From positions 1 to 24,302 of the forward strand of contig JAZLIS010000036.1 in NCBI GenBank assembly GCA_045617505.1: a DNA stretch of 24,302 nucleotides, read 5' to 3'. Positions 17,001-23,250 of the stretch are shown here, one piece after another. The DNA comes from Cacconaster sp045617505. Its GTDB lineage: Bacteria > Bacteroidota > Bacteroidia > Bacteroidales > UBA932. Each line of letters starts with the position of its first letter. Position 1 is the stretch's first letter. A program made the position numbers and the translations under genes. Below the pieces are notes generated by a model that worked only from the letters and a program-made list of their open reading frames with translations, made no database searches and had not been told where the DNA came from.

Positions 17001-17747
17001 TCGATGGAACTCAAGCCCATACGGCCTGTCGCCCCTCCCGTGGCCGAATACAATGAGATAGAATTTCTAAAGAAAGAGAAGGAACTTGTGGGAATGTACC
17101 TTTCTTCCCACCCTCTTGACAAGTTCAAGTTGGAAATCAATGAGTTCTCGAATGCGCCTCTTTTCGGGATAGAGGAGATAGAGGCGAATTTGTCATCGGA
17201 CAAGTCCTTGCAGAACAGGGAGTTCTATTTTGCAGGGCTTGTGACGGACGTGGAGGAGCGGTTCACCAAGAGCGAGAACAAGCCCTGGTTCAGGATGACG
17301 GTGGAGGATTATTCGGGAAGTCACGTCTTCGCCGTATCCAGCAAGGATTATGAGAATTACATCCGCTATGCGAAGGTCCACCAGTGTCTGCTGATAAAAT
17401 GCGTTTCAAGAAAGAGGTTCGCGAAGGAGGGGGAGAAGGAGTCCTTTGACCTGAAGATTGCCGGAATGGCATTTCTGTCGGATACGAAGGAGCGGTTTAT
17501 CCGTGAGTTCCACATAGTTTTGCCCCTTGACAGGATAACGCCGGATTTGAGGAAATCCCTTGCAAAGGAATTCAAGCGGCACAAGGGGTCGGTACGTCTA
17601 TACGTGGATGTCCTGTTCTCCCACGACGGGCAGCAGGACAGTGTCGTCCTCTTCTCAAAGGAGACGAAGGTTAACCCCTGCTTCGAACTCTACGATACTG
17701 TCGAAACGTACGGCCTGAAGCACTACCTCAAGAAAGAGGTCAAATAA
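14037..17747 (+). CDS. dnaE: DNA polymerase III subunit alpha (replicative polymerase)
   Basis: The 1236-residue catalytic subunit of the chromosomal replicase begins with the PHP domain (FAHLHVHTQYSILDG, ITDHGNMYG). It contains the family-C polymerase palm motif MPDIDVDFE with Asp445 and Asp447, the GPGRGSAAGS loop, the fingers region (QEQVMRLSQKLAGFTKGEAD, FNKSHATCYAWVSYQTAWLK), and an OB-fold domain near the C-terminus (FYFAGLVTDVEERF). The length is normal for Bacteroidetes DnaE. ATG 14037 is preferred to the in-frame TTG at 14028, which overlaps gpmI. The gap to gpmI is one base. A structured palindromic element follows within five bases of the stop. Confidence 0.96.
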   Translation: MSFAHLHVHTQYSILDGLSDIGKLFGKAREIGLKALAITDHGNMYGVKEFLKAAFSDKNKDEAGNLIVKPLVGCEVYVTRHYDHTLKDRDHRKYYHLILLAKNIDGYRNLMKICTEGHVNGMYYKPRVSHGVIEKYHENLICCSACLAGEIPNNLLAGDMDAAREAVLWHKKVFGEDYYLEVMLHPTDVPQAKDVPEGQQKVNPYIFELAQECGVKVVATNDVHFIRKEDADAHDRLICLTTNSDIDDPDRLHYTRSEYLKTREEMEELFPDHPEVLDNTCEVADKIESYKIDHDYILPKFAIEPDFLKEIDSHLAKYSDVIEVGKNDAKGNYRGDDFCQSVAYLCHLTYEGARKRYGETLTEDQRSRIDFELKTICKMGFPDYFLIVQDYIRASRDAGYLVGPGRGSAAGSVVAYCLGITNLDPIRYDLLFERFLNPDRISMPDIDVDFENLEFAHRYVEQKYGPDHVSRVITFGTMLAKGAIKDVARISHVSIDESNRLSKLIPTRLSERKKNDDGTMEEKSVKITLENCFRLVPELQEELFREGNDLNREVLNYASQLEGSVRQVGMHACATIIGPGNLSDYIPICLSKDKDTGKDVWTSQYDGHYIEECGLLKMDFLGLNTLSIIHKAIDLIKETHGVDIDIEAIDKEDKAVFELYGRGDTTSIFQFESSGMREWLQKLHPERFEDLIAMNALYRPGPMDYIPDFVDRKLGVRQITYDLPEMEEFLKETYGVTVYQEQVMRLSQKLAGFTKGEADKLRKAMGKKQIAVLESLNSKFMEGGQKNGHPSEVLEKIWKDWRAFAEYAFNKSHATCYAWVSYQTAWLKCHYPSEFFAANLCCNLDNMEEITKVLDDCRKWKIKLLSPDINESQAEFTVNKEGNIRFGMAGIKGVGMSIIEAVVAERKKGGPFKDVFDFVERMPAGSINRKALESLVFSGAFDSFGNVSRAQFACPIAGKDEIFLDTVVRYGAKYQNDSFDAGMSLFGDSMELKPIRPVAPPVAEYNEIEFLKKEKELVGMYLSSHPLDKFKLEINEFSNAPLFGIEEIEANLSSDKSLQNREFYFAGLVTDVEERFTKSENKPWFRMTVEDYSGSHVFAVSSKDYENYIRYAKVHQCLLIKCVSRKRFAKEGEKESFDLKIAGMAFLSDTKERFIREFHIVLPLDRITPDLRKSLAKEFKRHKGSVRLYVDVLFSHDGQQDSVVLFSKETKVNPCFELYDTVETYGLKHYLKKEVK

Positions 17748-17751
17748 GAAG

Positions 17752-17863
17752 TTGCGCAATACGCGAACCGACGCCAAACCGAGCGCAATCGAGCTTGCTC
17801 GAATTGCCGAGGTGCGAAGGAGGAAAAGACGCGAAGCGGCTTAGTCACTCGCGTATTGCGCAA
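17752..17863 (+). repeat. Nested palindromic element (MITE- or REP-like)
   Basis: Perfect 15-base inverted repeats, TTGCGCAATACGCGA at 17752-17766 and its complement at 17849-17863, bound about 112 bases. Inside is a second imperfect hairpin centred on TCGAGC-TT-GCTCGA (about 17789-17802) whose flanks GCAA/TTGC also pair. No open frame is present. It could be a small non-autonomous transposable element, a REP-type repeat or a structured RNA at the end of the gpmI-dnaE transcript. There is no U-tract, so it is not a classic terminator. Confidence 0.7.
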
Positions 17864-17869
17864 GTGGAT

Positions 17870-17900
17870 TTTGTTATTTGCGTGAGAATGTGTAATTTCG
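17870..17900 (+). promoter_or_regulatory. Putative promoter for the fimbrillin-like lipoprotein pair
   Basis: TTTG (17870-17873) is followed after 19 bases by TAATTTCG (17893-17900), one mismatch from TAnnTTTG. Transcription would start near 17906, about 18 bases before the ATG at 17924. Confidence 0.5.
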
Positions 17901-17923
17901 CAGGATAATTGGCAACCGTAGTT

Positions 17924-19373
17924 ATGAAAGTATCTTTCAAGTTCATCCTCGCAGCCCTCGCCGCCACTGCGGCCCTGGCAGCCTGCACCAAGGAAATCAC
18001 CCCCCCCCAATTTTGAAAATGACAAGATAACCCCAGCCTCTGAAGGATCCCGCGTCATAGCGGTATCCTTCGCCCCGCAGACCAAGACAACCCTCGACGG
18101 CTTCCAGCCGAACTTCTCGGCAGGTGACAAAATAATGGTCGCCAAGGCCGCTGAACAGGGTGAACAGATAGAATTGGAGATCTGCACGGTCAAAGTTGAA
18201 GGAAACAATGCAACAATCACCACGTCCCTTTCCGGGGATCAACTGATGGCCATTTACCCGGCAAAGTATGCGGTAGTGACCCAGTTGGATGGAAAAGGTG
18301 GCAATAAGACAGTTATCCGAGATTCAATACCGTCTGTCCAGACCGGTAAATTCGCCGATGCAAATATCTGTTCGGCAGAAATTGGGAAAGGCAATACGGC
18401 GGAATTCAAAAACACGACTGCCGTTTTGAGGTTTTATGTCGATAAAAGCATAGGGGTTCAATCCATTCGGATAACCGGGTCTGGAATAGCGGATGACGAA
18501 GAAACAGGGAACGTTATCACAGTTGAGGCCCCTGCGGGAATGACATTGGATGCTGTGACAGATGATCCGGATAAGAGGATTTGTTATGTTTCAGTCGCGG
18601 ATGAGGCGGGCGGAAATCTCAACTTTGAGATACGGACAACGACTCAGGACACAGTAAAGAAGAATTCAAATAAATTCGGAAAAATTGCCGGAGGGAGACT
18701 GTACACCGTCTTTATCCCGTACTATATAGACCTCGGTGACGCAGGCAAATGGGCCTACTGCAATATCGGGGCATTCCTCCCCGAGGAGCCGGGCTATTAT
18801 TTCTCGTGGGGGAACACACAGGGCTATGTTTATGACGGTCAAAATTGGGTGAGTGCTCCCGGCGGTCAAACAGTATTGAGTGGGGGCTTCACTGAAGAAA
18901 ATTATGCAGGTACAAACGGCTCTTCAATTTCAGGGCGCAGCTTGAAAGTGGATGTCACCGAGGATGCTGCTTGTGCGGCTTGGGGTGGCAAGTGGCGTAT
19001 TCCGACGAAGGAAGAGTACGAAACATTGAAGAATACGAGCGGCAAGTCGTGGGAAAACAGCTATAACTCATCCGGACAGGGCGGAATGTTAATACAGAAT
19101 CAACTGTTCTTCCCTGGGGTAGGTATTGTTAAATGGGGCGGACTGGATCCGGATACTTCGGAAATGGGCCACTATTGGAATTCTGACTTTGAGGAAAATG
19201 GCCTGACAGGAAGTGCGTTGTTTGCTAACGTTGGGTCGTTATATTTTATTACAGCGAGTGCTGGACGCTTCTTCGGCCTCCCCATCCGTCCCATCTACGC
19301 CTCCGCCCCGGCGACAGGGAGCACGGTCGATGACTTCGATGTGAAGGATGACGATTCAAGCAACTGGCAATAA
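17924..19373 (+). CDS. Fimbrillin-like/FISUMP surface lipoprotein, out of frame at a poly-C tract
   Basis: ATG 17924 opens a lipoprotein signal (MKVSFKFILAALAATAALAA, then Cys21 followed by TKE). A run of nine C then throws the frame into a TGA within a few codons. Removing one C restores a single frame from 17924 to the TAA at 19371-19373: NFENDKITPASEG, TKTTLDGFQPNFSAGDKIMV (the TKT..L....W/F..GDkI start of fimbrillin-like domains), then a FISUMP-type C-terminal region with WGGKWRIPTKEEYETL and FGLPIRPI. The tail DDFDVKDDDSSNWQ is acidic. An internal ATG at 18135 would give a 412-residue protein without an export signal. I infer a phase-variable surface protein, a recent pseudogene or an assembly error. 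The next lipoprotein gene starts 20 bases on. Confidence 0.75.
18000..18008 (+). repeat. C9 homopolymer, candidate phase-variation tract
   Basis: Nine consecutive C immediately after the lipobox region of the lipoprotein gene. C9 is out of frame as given; C8 (or C11) would be in frame with the 412 downstream codons. Confidence 0.7.
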
Positions 19374-19378
19374 AAGCA

Positions 19379-19385
19379 GGGAGGA
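19379..19385 (+). promoter_or_regulatory. Strong Shine-Dalgarno site of the second lipoprotein gene
   Basis: GGGAGGA lies 8 bases before ATG 19394, in the 20-base gap between the two lipoprotein genes. Strong Shine-Dalgarno sequences are uncommon in Bacteroidetes. This one supports the ATG and allows expression even when the upstream frame is off. Confidence 0.55.
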
Positions 19386-19393
19386 AAGAGAAT

Positions 19394-21631
19394 ATGAAAA
19401 AATCGATATTGATTTCTGCAGCGATTGTTTCGCTCGCGATGCTTGCTTCCTGCCAGAAGGAACAGTTCACAGAGAATGCGGCCCCCGCAACGGGTGTCAC
19501 CGAGTTCTTCGCAACCATAGAGCAGACCACCAAGACCGCCATCGATGCCGATGGGAAGGTCAGCTGGAAAGTCGGAGATGAGATTACCGTCACCGATGCC
19601 GCTTCCAACACTGCGGTCTATGTGGCCGGCTCCGACGGGGCCAGCACAACGTTCACCCTCAAGACAGGTGAGATAGCTGTCGGAGACGGGCCTTATTCTG
19701 CCACCTATGGCGATATTGACAATCAGATATATGATGCAGCCGGAGCCAACTGCCCTCTCACTGCACCGGAGACAGGCACCCCCACCTTCAGCTTCTCCAG
19801 CCCTTACGCCGTAGTGAAGATTACTGCAAAGTCGGAAGGGGGAGAGGTCATCGATTCCGTCGGTGTCAGCTATGGAGGGAACGACTATACCCTTGACTGC
19901 GGAGACGGCGTGACGCTCACAAGCGATGGCAACGACTTCTACGTGGCTGTTGAGCCTGCGACCGACGCCGCCCTCAGCGTCACCTTCCACACAGCCGGCA
20001 AGACGGCGACCAAGGAAAGGAAAACTGCTGTCTCCCTCGCTGCCAAGGACCTCCTTCCGGTGACATTCACCTTTGTCGCAAGCGACTGGAAAAGCCCTGA
20101 GGCCGACCTTCCCGACGGTGCTCTCAAGGGCGTGTTCACGGTAAGTGCAGGCCCTGACGGCATAGCCGGAACCGATGATGACGTAAAGGTTCACTTCTCG
20201 AGAGGGAACCTCCGCTATGTCCTTGCTACGCAAAAATGGGAATTTTTTGAGCATCAGTATGACGTCTGTAATACTGGGACATACGAGGGCCATCACAGTG
20301 ACACAATTTCATTGTTTACCTGGGGATATGGTGAATGGTCAACGGTTCCTGATACAAAAGGATGTCTGGATAATGTTTCTGACGGGCATAATTTTCCGTA
20401 TGCCAATGATTGGGGCTCTCAGGTGAATGGCGGCAATGTGTGGCGAACTCCCTCAAAAGACGAGTGGGAGTTTCTTCTGAACACTGAAGGGACTTCGGGC
20501 CGTTCTGACGCAAACAGGTTTGCCAGAGCTATGGTGAATGGAGTGAAGGGTTTGCTGATTTTCCCGGATGACTATGATTTGCCTTCCGGTTATTCTGCCT
20601 CAGAGGGTGGAATCGGGATGTCCAAAGTCAACAAGAAAAACAATGCCGGTGTGGATGATGCTCCTTTTCCTTCTTCAGATATCCCTTCCGAAAAATGGGC
20701 GGAAATGGAATCTTCAGGAGTTGTATTTCTCCCCGCTGCAGGTGAACGTTATGGTTCAGGCATAGGCACCCATAATGATTATGAGTTTTATTGGTCCTCC
20801 ACGGCAATAAAGACGGATGATGCATATAGTATTTTATTTGCTGAAAAGGGGATTGGCAGGGGTCATGAGATGATAAATTCTTACGGCATTTCCGTCCGCC
20901 TCGTGACCAACGTTTCCGCCACCCCGACCCCGACCCCGGCGGATGGCACAAGAGGTACACTCAATGGGCACGAATATGTTGTGGTAGCCGGTGTAAAGTG
21001 GGCTACGCAGAATCTCGCAATCACCGATTCGGGAAATAAGAAATGGAAGGGTGCCAATACTGGCGATAATCCTGAAGTGAAGGTCCCGGGGACGGACGAC
21101 GATGTCATCGTGGGAGATTATTTCCAGTGGGCGGCACATGAAAATTATGCGCTCCCAGTGAATAATTTTGACAACGGAGAAACTGACAAGGGACTCTTGA
21201 TATACACATCCTTTACCAACACGCATTGCGTTGACGGAGGCAATGAGGATAAGTTCGAGTTCAAGTCACCCGAGACGGACAAAACATATCGATTCAATAC
21301 TGCACCTTCACCGTATTATAGTGACGAGACTGCTGCCTACATTTCTCCGTACTACGCTACGGGTTACACTCACTACAATGAAGTTGGCACAAGCTCCGAA
21401 CTTAAGAAAGATGACGATGTGGCAAATATCATCCTCCGGCGGCACCCTCTGACACCACTTACTTCTTATAAATTCGTACATACGCATTCGTTCGCGTATG
21501 TACGTTTTTTTACGCCCATCCTGCCCGTGAATGTGTTCAATCACCATTCCGGAATCAATATTTTGCGGAATCGTCATTTTTTTGATAGATTCCGCAAAAT
21601 ATCGTTATATTTGCAAAAACTCATAATATGA
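19394..21631 (+). CDS. Fimbrillin-like lipoprotein with two FISUMP-type domains, 3' end disrupted
   Basis: The 745-codon frame starts with a lipoprotein signal ending LASC (Cys20, then QKE). Domain order is a fimbrillin-like region (about 25-230: TTKTAIDADGKVSWKVGDEI), a first FISUMP-type domain (about 250-515: VHFSRGNLRYV, EHQYDVCN, WRTPSKDEWEFLL, VVFLPAAGERYGSG, YWSST, SVRLV), a short TPTPTP linker, and a second domain (from about 520: LNGHEYVVVAGVKWATQNLA). The second domain breaks off after DDDVANIIL: the expected GGTWRMPT continuation is out of frame (CTCCGGCGGCACC) and runs into unrelated sequence about 21447-21631 with a basic tail ending LQKLII. The genuine last residues of such a domain reappear at 23092-23142, beyond the ATPase gene. 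It is presumably surface-exposed; whether the chimeric product is stable is unknown. Confidence 0.75.
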   Translation: MKKSILISAAIVSLAMLASCQKEQFTENAAPATGVTEFFATIEQTTKTAIDADGKVSWKVGDEITVTDAASNTAVYVAGSDGASTTFTLKTGEIAVGDGPYSATYGDIDNQIYDAAGANCPLTAPETGTPTFSFSSPYAVVKITAKSEGGEVIDSVGVSYGGNDYTLDCGDGVTLTSDGNDFYVAVEPATDAALSVTFHTAGKTATKERKTAVSLAAKDLLPVTFTFVASDWKSPEADLPDGALKGVFTVSAGPDGIAGTDDDVKVHFSRGNLRYVLATQKWEFFEHQYDVCNTGTYEGHHSDTISLFTWGYGEWSTVPDTKGCLDNVSDGHNFPYANDWGSQVNGGNVWRTPSKDEWEFLLNTEGTSGRSDANRFARAMVNGVKGLLIFPDDYDLPSGYSASEGGIGMSKVNKKNNAGVDDAPFPSSDIPSEKWAEMESSGVVFLPAAGERYGSGIGTHNDYEFYWSSTAIKTDDAYSILFAEKGIGRGHEMINSYGISVRLVTNVSATPTPTPADGTRGTLNGHEYVVVAGVKWATQNLAITDSGNKKWKGANTGDNPEVKVPGTDDDVIVGDYFQWAAHENYALPVNNFDNGETDKGLLIYTSFTNTHCVDGGNEDKFEFKSPETDKTYRFNTAPSPYYSDETAAYISPYYATGYTHYNEVGTSSELKKDDDVANIILRRHPLTPLTSYKFVHTHSFAYVRFFTPILPVNVFNHHSGINILRNRHFFDRFRKISLYLQKLII
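21475..21511 (+). terminator. Intrinsic terminator hairpin
   Basis: A perfect 11-base stem, CGTACATACGC / GCGTATGTACG, with an 8-base loop (21486-21493), is followed by seven T (21505-21511). It sits inside the read-through end of the disrupted lipoprotein frame, upstream of the ATPase promoter, and would insulate the ATPase gene from the lipoprotein transcript. Confidence 0.8.
21558..21602 (+). repeat. Left palindrome of the ATPase cassette
   Basis: Perfect 15-base inverted repeats ATATTTTGCGGAATC (21558-21572) and GATTCCGCAAAATAT (21588-21602) flank a 15-base spacer. The 33-base core 21564-21596 matches 23058-23090 at 30 positions, in the same orientation. It spans the space between the -33 and -7 elements of the ATPase promoter. 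Confidence 0.85.
21581..21613 (+). promoter_or_regulatory. Promoter of the ATPase gene, overlapped by the palindrome
   Basis: TTTG (21581-21584) and TATATTTG (21606-21613) are separated by 21 bases, a good Bacteroidetes -33/-7 pair. The -33 lies in the loop of the palindrome and its right arm fills the spacer, so a protein bound to the palindrome would block transcription. The predicted leader is only a few bases before ATG 21628. Confidence 0.6.
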
Positions 21632-23052
21632 TAATCGGAAGAGAAAATGAACTGGAAACACTTCGCGGCCTGATAAAAGAAGAATATTCCGAATTTGTTG
21701 CTGTATATGGACGCAGGCGTGTTGGAAAGACATTCCTGGTTAGGGAGGCATTTGATTATTCCTTTGCATTTCAGCATACTGGTATGGCAAATAAGCCCAA
21801 AGCTGTTCAGCTCGAGGCTTTTCGGCGTTCGCTCAAGGAGGCCGGGGAAACCGACTGTCCCCATTTTGACAATTGGTTTGATGCTTTCGATGCGCTGAAG
21901 ACTCTAATAAACTCATCCCGAAAGAAGAAGAAGGTTCTTTTCATAGACGAGATATCTTGGATGGACACACCTAAAGGGGATTTTCTCGCATGTTTTGAAC
22001 AATTCTGGAATGGATGGGCTTCGGCCAGAAAGGACATAGTTTTGATTATATGTGCTTCAGCGACAAGTTGGATAATAGACAAGGTCCTGAAAAACAGAGG
22101 TGGTCTCCATAACCGGGTTACCCGTAAGATGCATATTCGTCCGTTTACGCTGAAGGAGTGTGAGGAATACTTGGTACAACGCAAATTCAAAATAAGTCGT
22201 AAAAGCATTATCACGCTTTATATGATACTCGGGGGCGTCGCATATTACTGGAGTCTTCTGGAACGGGGCAAATCCTTTGCTCAGAATATCGATAAGCTGT
22301 TCTTCTCAGAGGATGCCAAACTCAAGGATGAATTCAATGCGTTATATGATTCTCTATTCAAGAAACCCGAGGCATACAAGACAATAGTGTCCGCTCTTTC
22401 CGAAAAGGGGATGGGACTTAGCCGGTTGGAATTGATCAGTGATTTCAAAATGGATGACAATGGGGCGTTGTCAATAAAGTTGGAGGAGCTTGAGAACTGT
22501 GATATCATAAGACGATACAATGCCTATGGCAAGGAAACCAAAGAGGCTCTTTTCCAGATGGTAGATAACTTTACTTTATTTTATTTCCGGTTTATAAAGG
22601 ATAACAGGAGCGGCGACACTTCTTTTTGGAGTAATAATGTCGGCTCTCAGGCATATAACAGTTGGGCCGGCCCTGCTTTTGAAAGGGTCTGTCTGCAACA
22701 TGTCCAACAGATAAAGAATGCCCTTGGTATCGGTGGTGTTGCAACAAGCCAGGCATCGTGGCGTTCCAATAATAAATTCCAGGGCAAGAACGAAAAAGGT
22801 GCTCAGATTGACCTGCTTCTGGACCGGAAGGATGATACAATCAATATCTGCGAAATGAAATGGTGTGCAGACCAATTCGCGATCAGCAAACGCGATTGGG
22901 ATGACATCAACAATAAAGTGGTAGCTTTCACAAGGGAATGCCACCCGTCTAAAACCATACATTTAACTATGGTTACGACATATGGGTTAAAGAAGAATAT
23001 GTATTCTGACGAGATTCAGTCTGAAGTGACTGCGGATGCCCTTTTTGTATAA
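21628..23052 (+). CDS. AAA ATPase with C-terminal DUF234 / PD-(D/E)XK-like domain
   Basis: The 474-residue protein belongs to the archaeal-type ATPase_2 / DUF234 family that is multicopy in many Bacteroidetes. It opens with the family-typical MIIGRENELETL. Walker A GRRRVGKT is at 28-35, Walker B KVLFIDE at 102-108 (Asp107, Glu108), and there is a sensor-like ICASATSWI. A winged-helix-like middle region precedes the C-terminal domain, where Asp395, Glu409 and Lys411 (QIDLLLDRK...ICEMKW) form a D-x13-ExK pattern as in PD-(D/E)XK nucleases. All key residues look intact, so ATP binding and possibly DNA cleavage are expected; the cellular role of the family is not established. The stop is four bases before the right palindrome. 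The gene is A/T-richer than its neighbours, consistent with acquisition. Confidence 0.85.
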   Translation: MIIGRENELETLRGLIKEEYSEFVAVYGRRRVGKTFLVREAFDYSFAFQHTGMANKPKAVQLEAFRRSLKEAGETDCPHFDNWFDAFDALKTLINSSRKKKKVLFIDEISWMDTPKGDFLACFEQFWNGWASARKDIVLIICASATSWIIDKVLKNRGGLHNRVTRKMHIRPFTLKECEEYLVQRKFKISRKSIITLYMILGGVAYYWSLLERGKSFAQNIDKLFFSEDAKLKDEFNALYDSLFKKPEAYKTIVSALSEKGMGLSRLELISDFKMDDNGALSIKLEELENCDIIRRYNAYGKETKEALFQMVDNFTLFYFRFIKDNRSGDTSFWSNNVGSQAYNSWAGPAFERVCLQHVQQIKNALGIGGVATSQASWRSNNKFQGKNEKGAQIDLLLDRKDDTINICEMKWCADQFAISKRDWDDINNKVVAFTRECHPSKTIHLTMVTTYGLKKNMYSDEIQSEVTADALFV

Positions 23053-23056
23053 TAAT

Positions 23057-23091
23057 CTGCGGAATCGTCAATTTTCTGATGGATTCCGCAG
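23057..23091 (+). repeat. Right palindrome of the ATPase cassette
   Basis: CTGCGGAATC (23057-23066) and GATTCCGCAG (23082-23091) pair perfectly over a 15-base spacer. The core is the same as the left palindrome, with three substitutions, all in the spacer. It begins four bases after the ATPase stop and ends one base before the FISUMP tail fragment. Confidence 0.85.
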
Positions 23092-23142
23092 GACAACAAC
23101 GTCCGTTACTTCGGCTTCCCGGTCCGCCCCGTCTCAGATTGA
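23092..23142 (+). pseudogene. Orphan C-terminal tail of a FISUMP-domain lipoprotein
   Basis: The frame from 23092 reads DNNVRYFGFPVRPVSD then TGA (23140-23142). The FGFPVRPVSD ending is the closing signature of FISUMP-type domains; the upstream paralog has FGLPIRPI at the same place. It lacks a start and is separated from the broken gene at 19394 by the ATPase cassette. Compared with a complete domain, roughly 80-100 codons between WGGTW and this tail are missing, so insertion was accompanied by deletion, or the tail comes from another copy. Confidence 0.7.
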
Positions 23143-23197
23143 TTTTCGCACACCCGCGAGTCACTCGCGTCTGTACGAAAAAAGTTGACCCAACTTT
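23143..23197. repeat. Hairpin pair between the FISUMP tail and the transposase
   Basis: A long hairpin, 23143-23181, has TTTTCG...CGAAAA at its base and CGCGAGT-C-ACTCGCG at its tip, with three mismatches. A second short stem AAAGTTG-ACC-CAACTTT follows at 23181-23197. There is no T-run after either on the plus strand. The tip shares AGTCACTCGCGT with the element after dnaE. The remainder to 23250 shows nothing recognisable; one end of the insertion sequence may lie here. Confidence 0.55.
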
Positions 23198-23250
23198 CCA
23201 TCTTCGGTAATGCATCTCTCCTGATGTCAAGTCATTAGCTTTTTGAATCG

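Larger units (their letters stand above)
21546..23091 (+). mobile_element. Candidate palindrome-bracketed ATPase-nuclease cassette
   Basis: A segment with one gene (21628-23052) is framed by two near-identical palindromes (21558-21602 and 23057-23091). It lies between the broken 3' part of a FISUMP lipoprotein gene and that family's C-terminal tail. Its DNA is visibly richer in A/T than its surroundings. The exact left boundary is unclear: the break in the host gene is near 21447, while the palindrome begins at 21558. No DDE or recombinase gene and no target duplication were seen. Mobility is inferred from position and symmetry. Confidence 0.5.

Noticed and set aside
18135..18137. Internal ATG as the true start of the first fimbrillin-like protein
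   Set aside because: In-frame coding signal (NFENDKITPASEG and the TKTTLDG motif) extends upstream of it and joins a perfect lipoprotein signal if one C is removed, so the internal ATG is unlikely to be native.
19295..20296. Minus-strand open frame of 333 codons across the junction of the two lipoprotein genes
   Set aside because: It is antisense to clear lipoprotein and fimbrillin-like coding sequence and has unlikely composition.
21558..23091. CRISPR-like repeat pair
   Set aside because: There are only two copies, 1.5 kb apart, with a gene between and no spacers or cas genes; they are palindromic elements, not an array.
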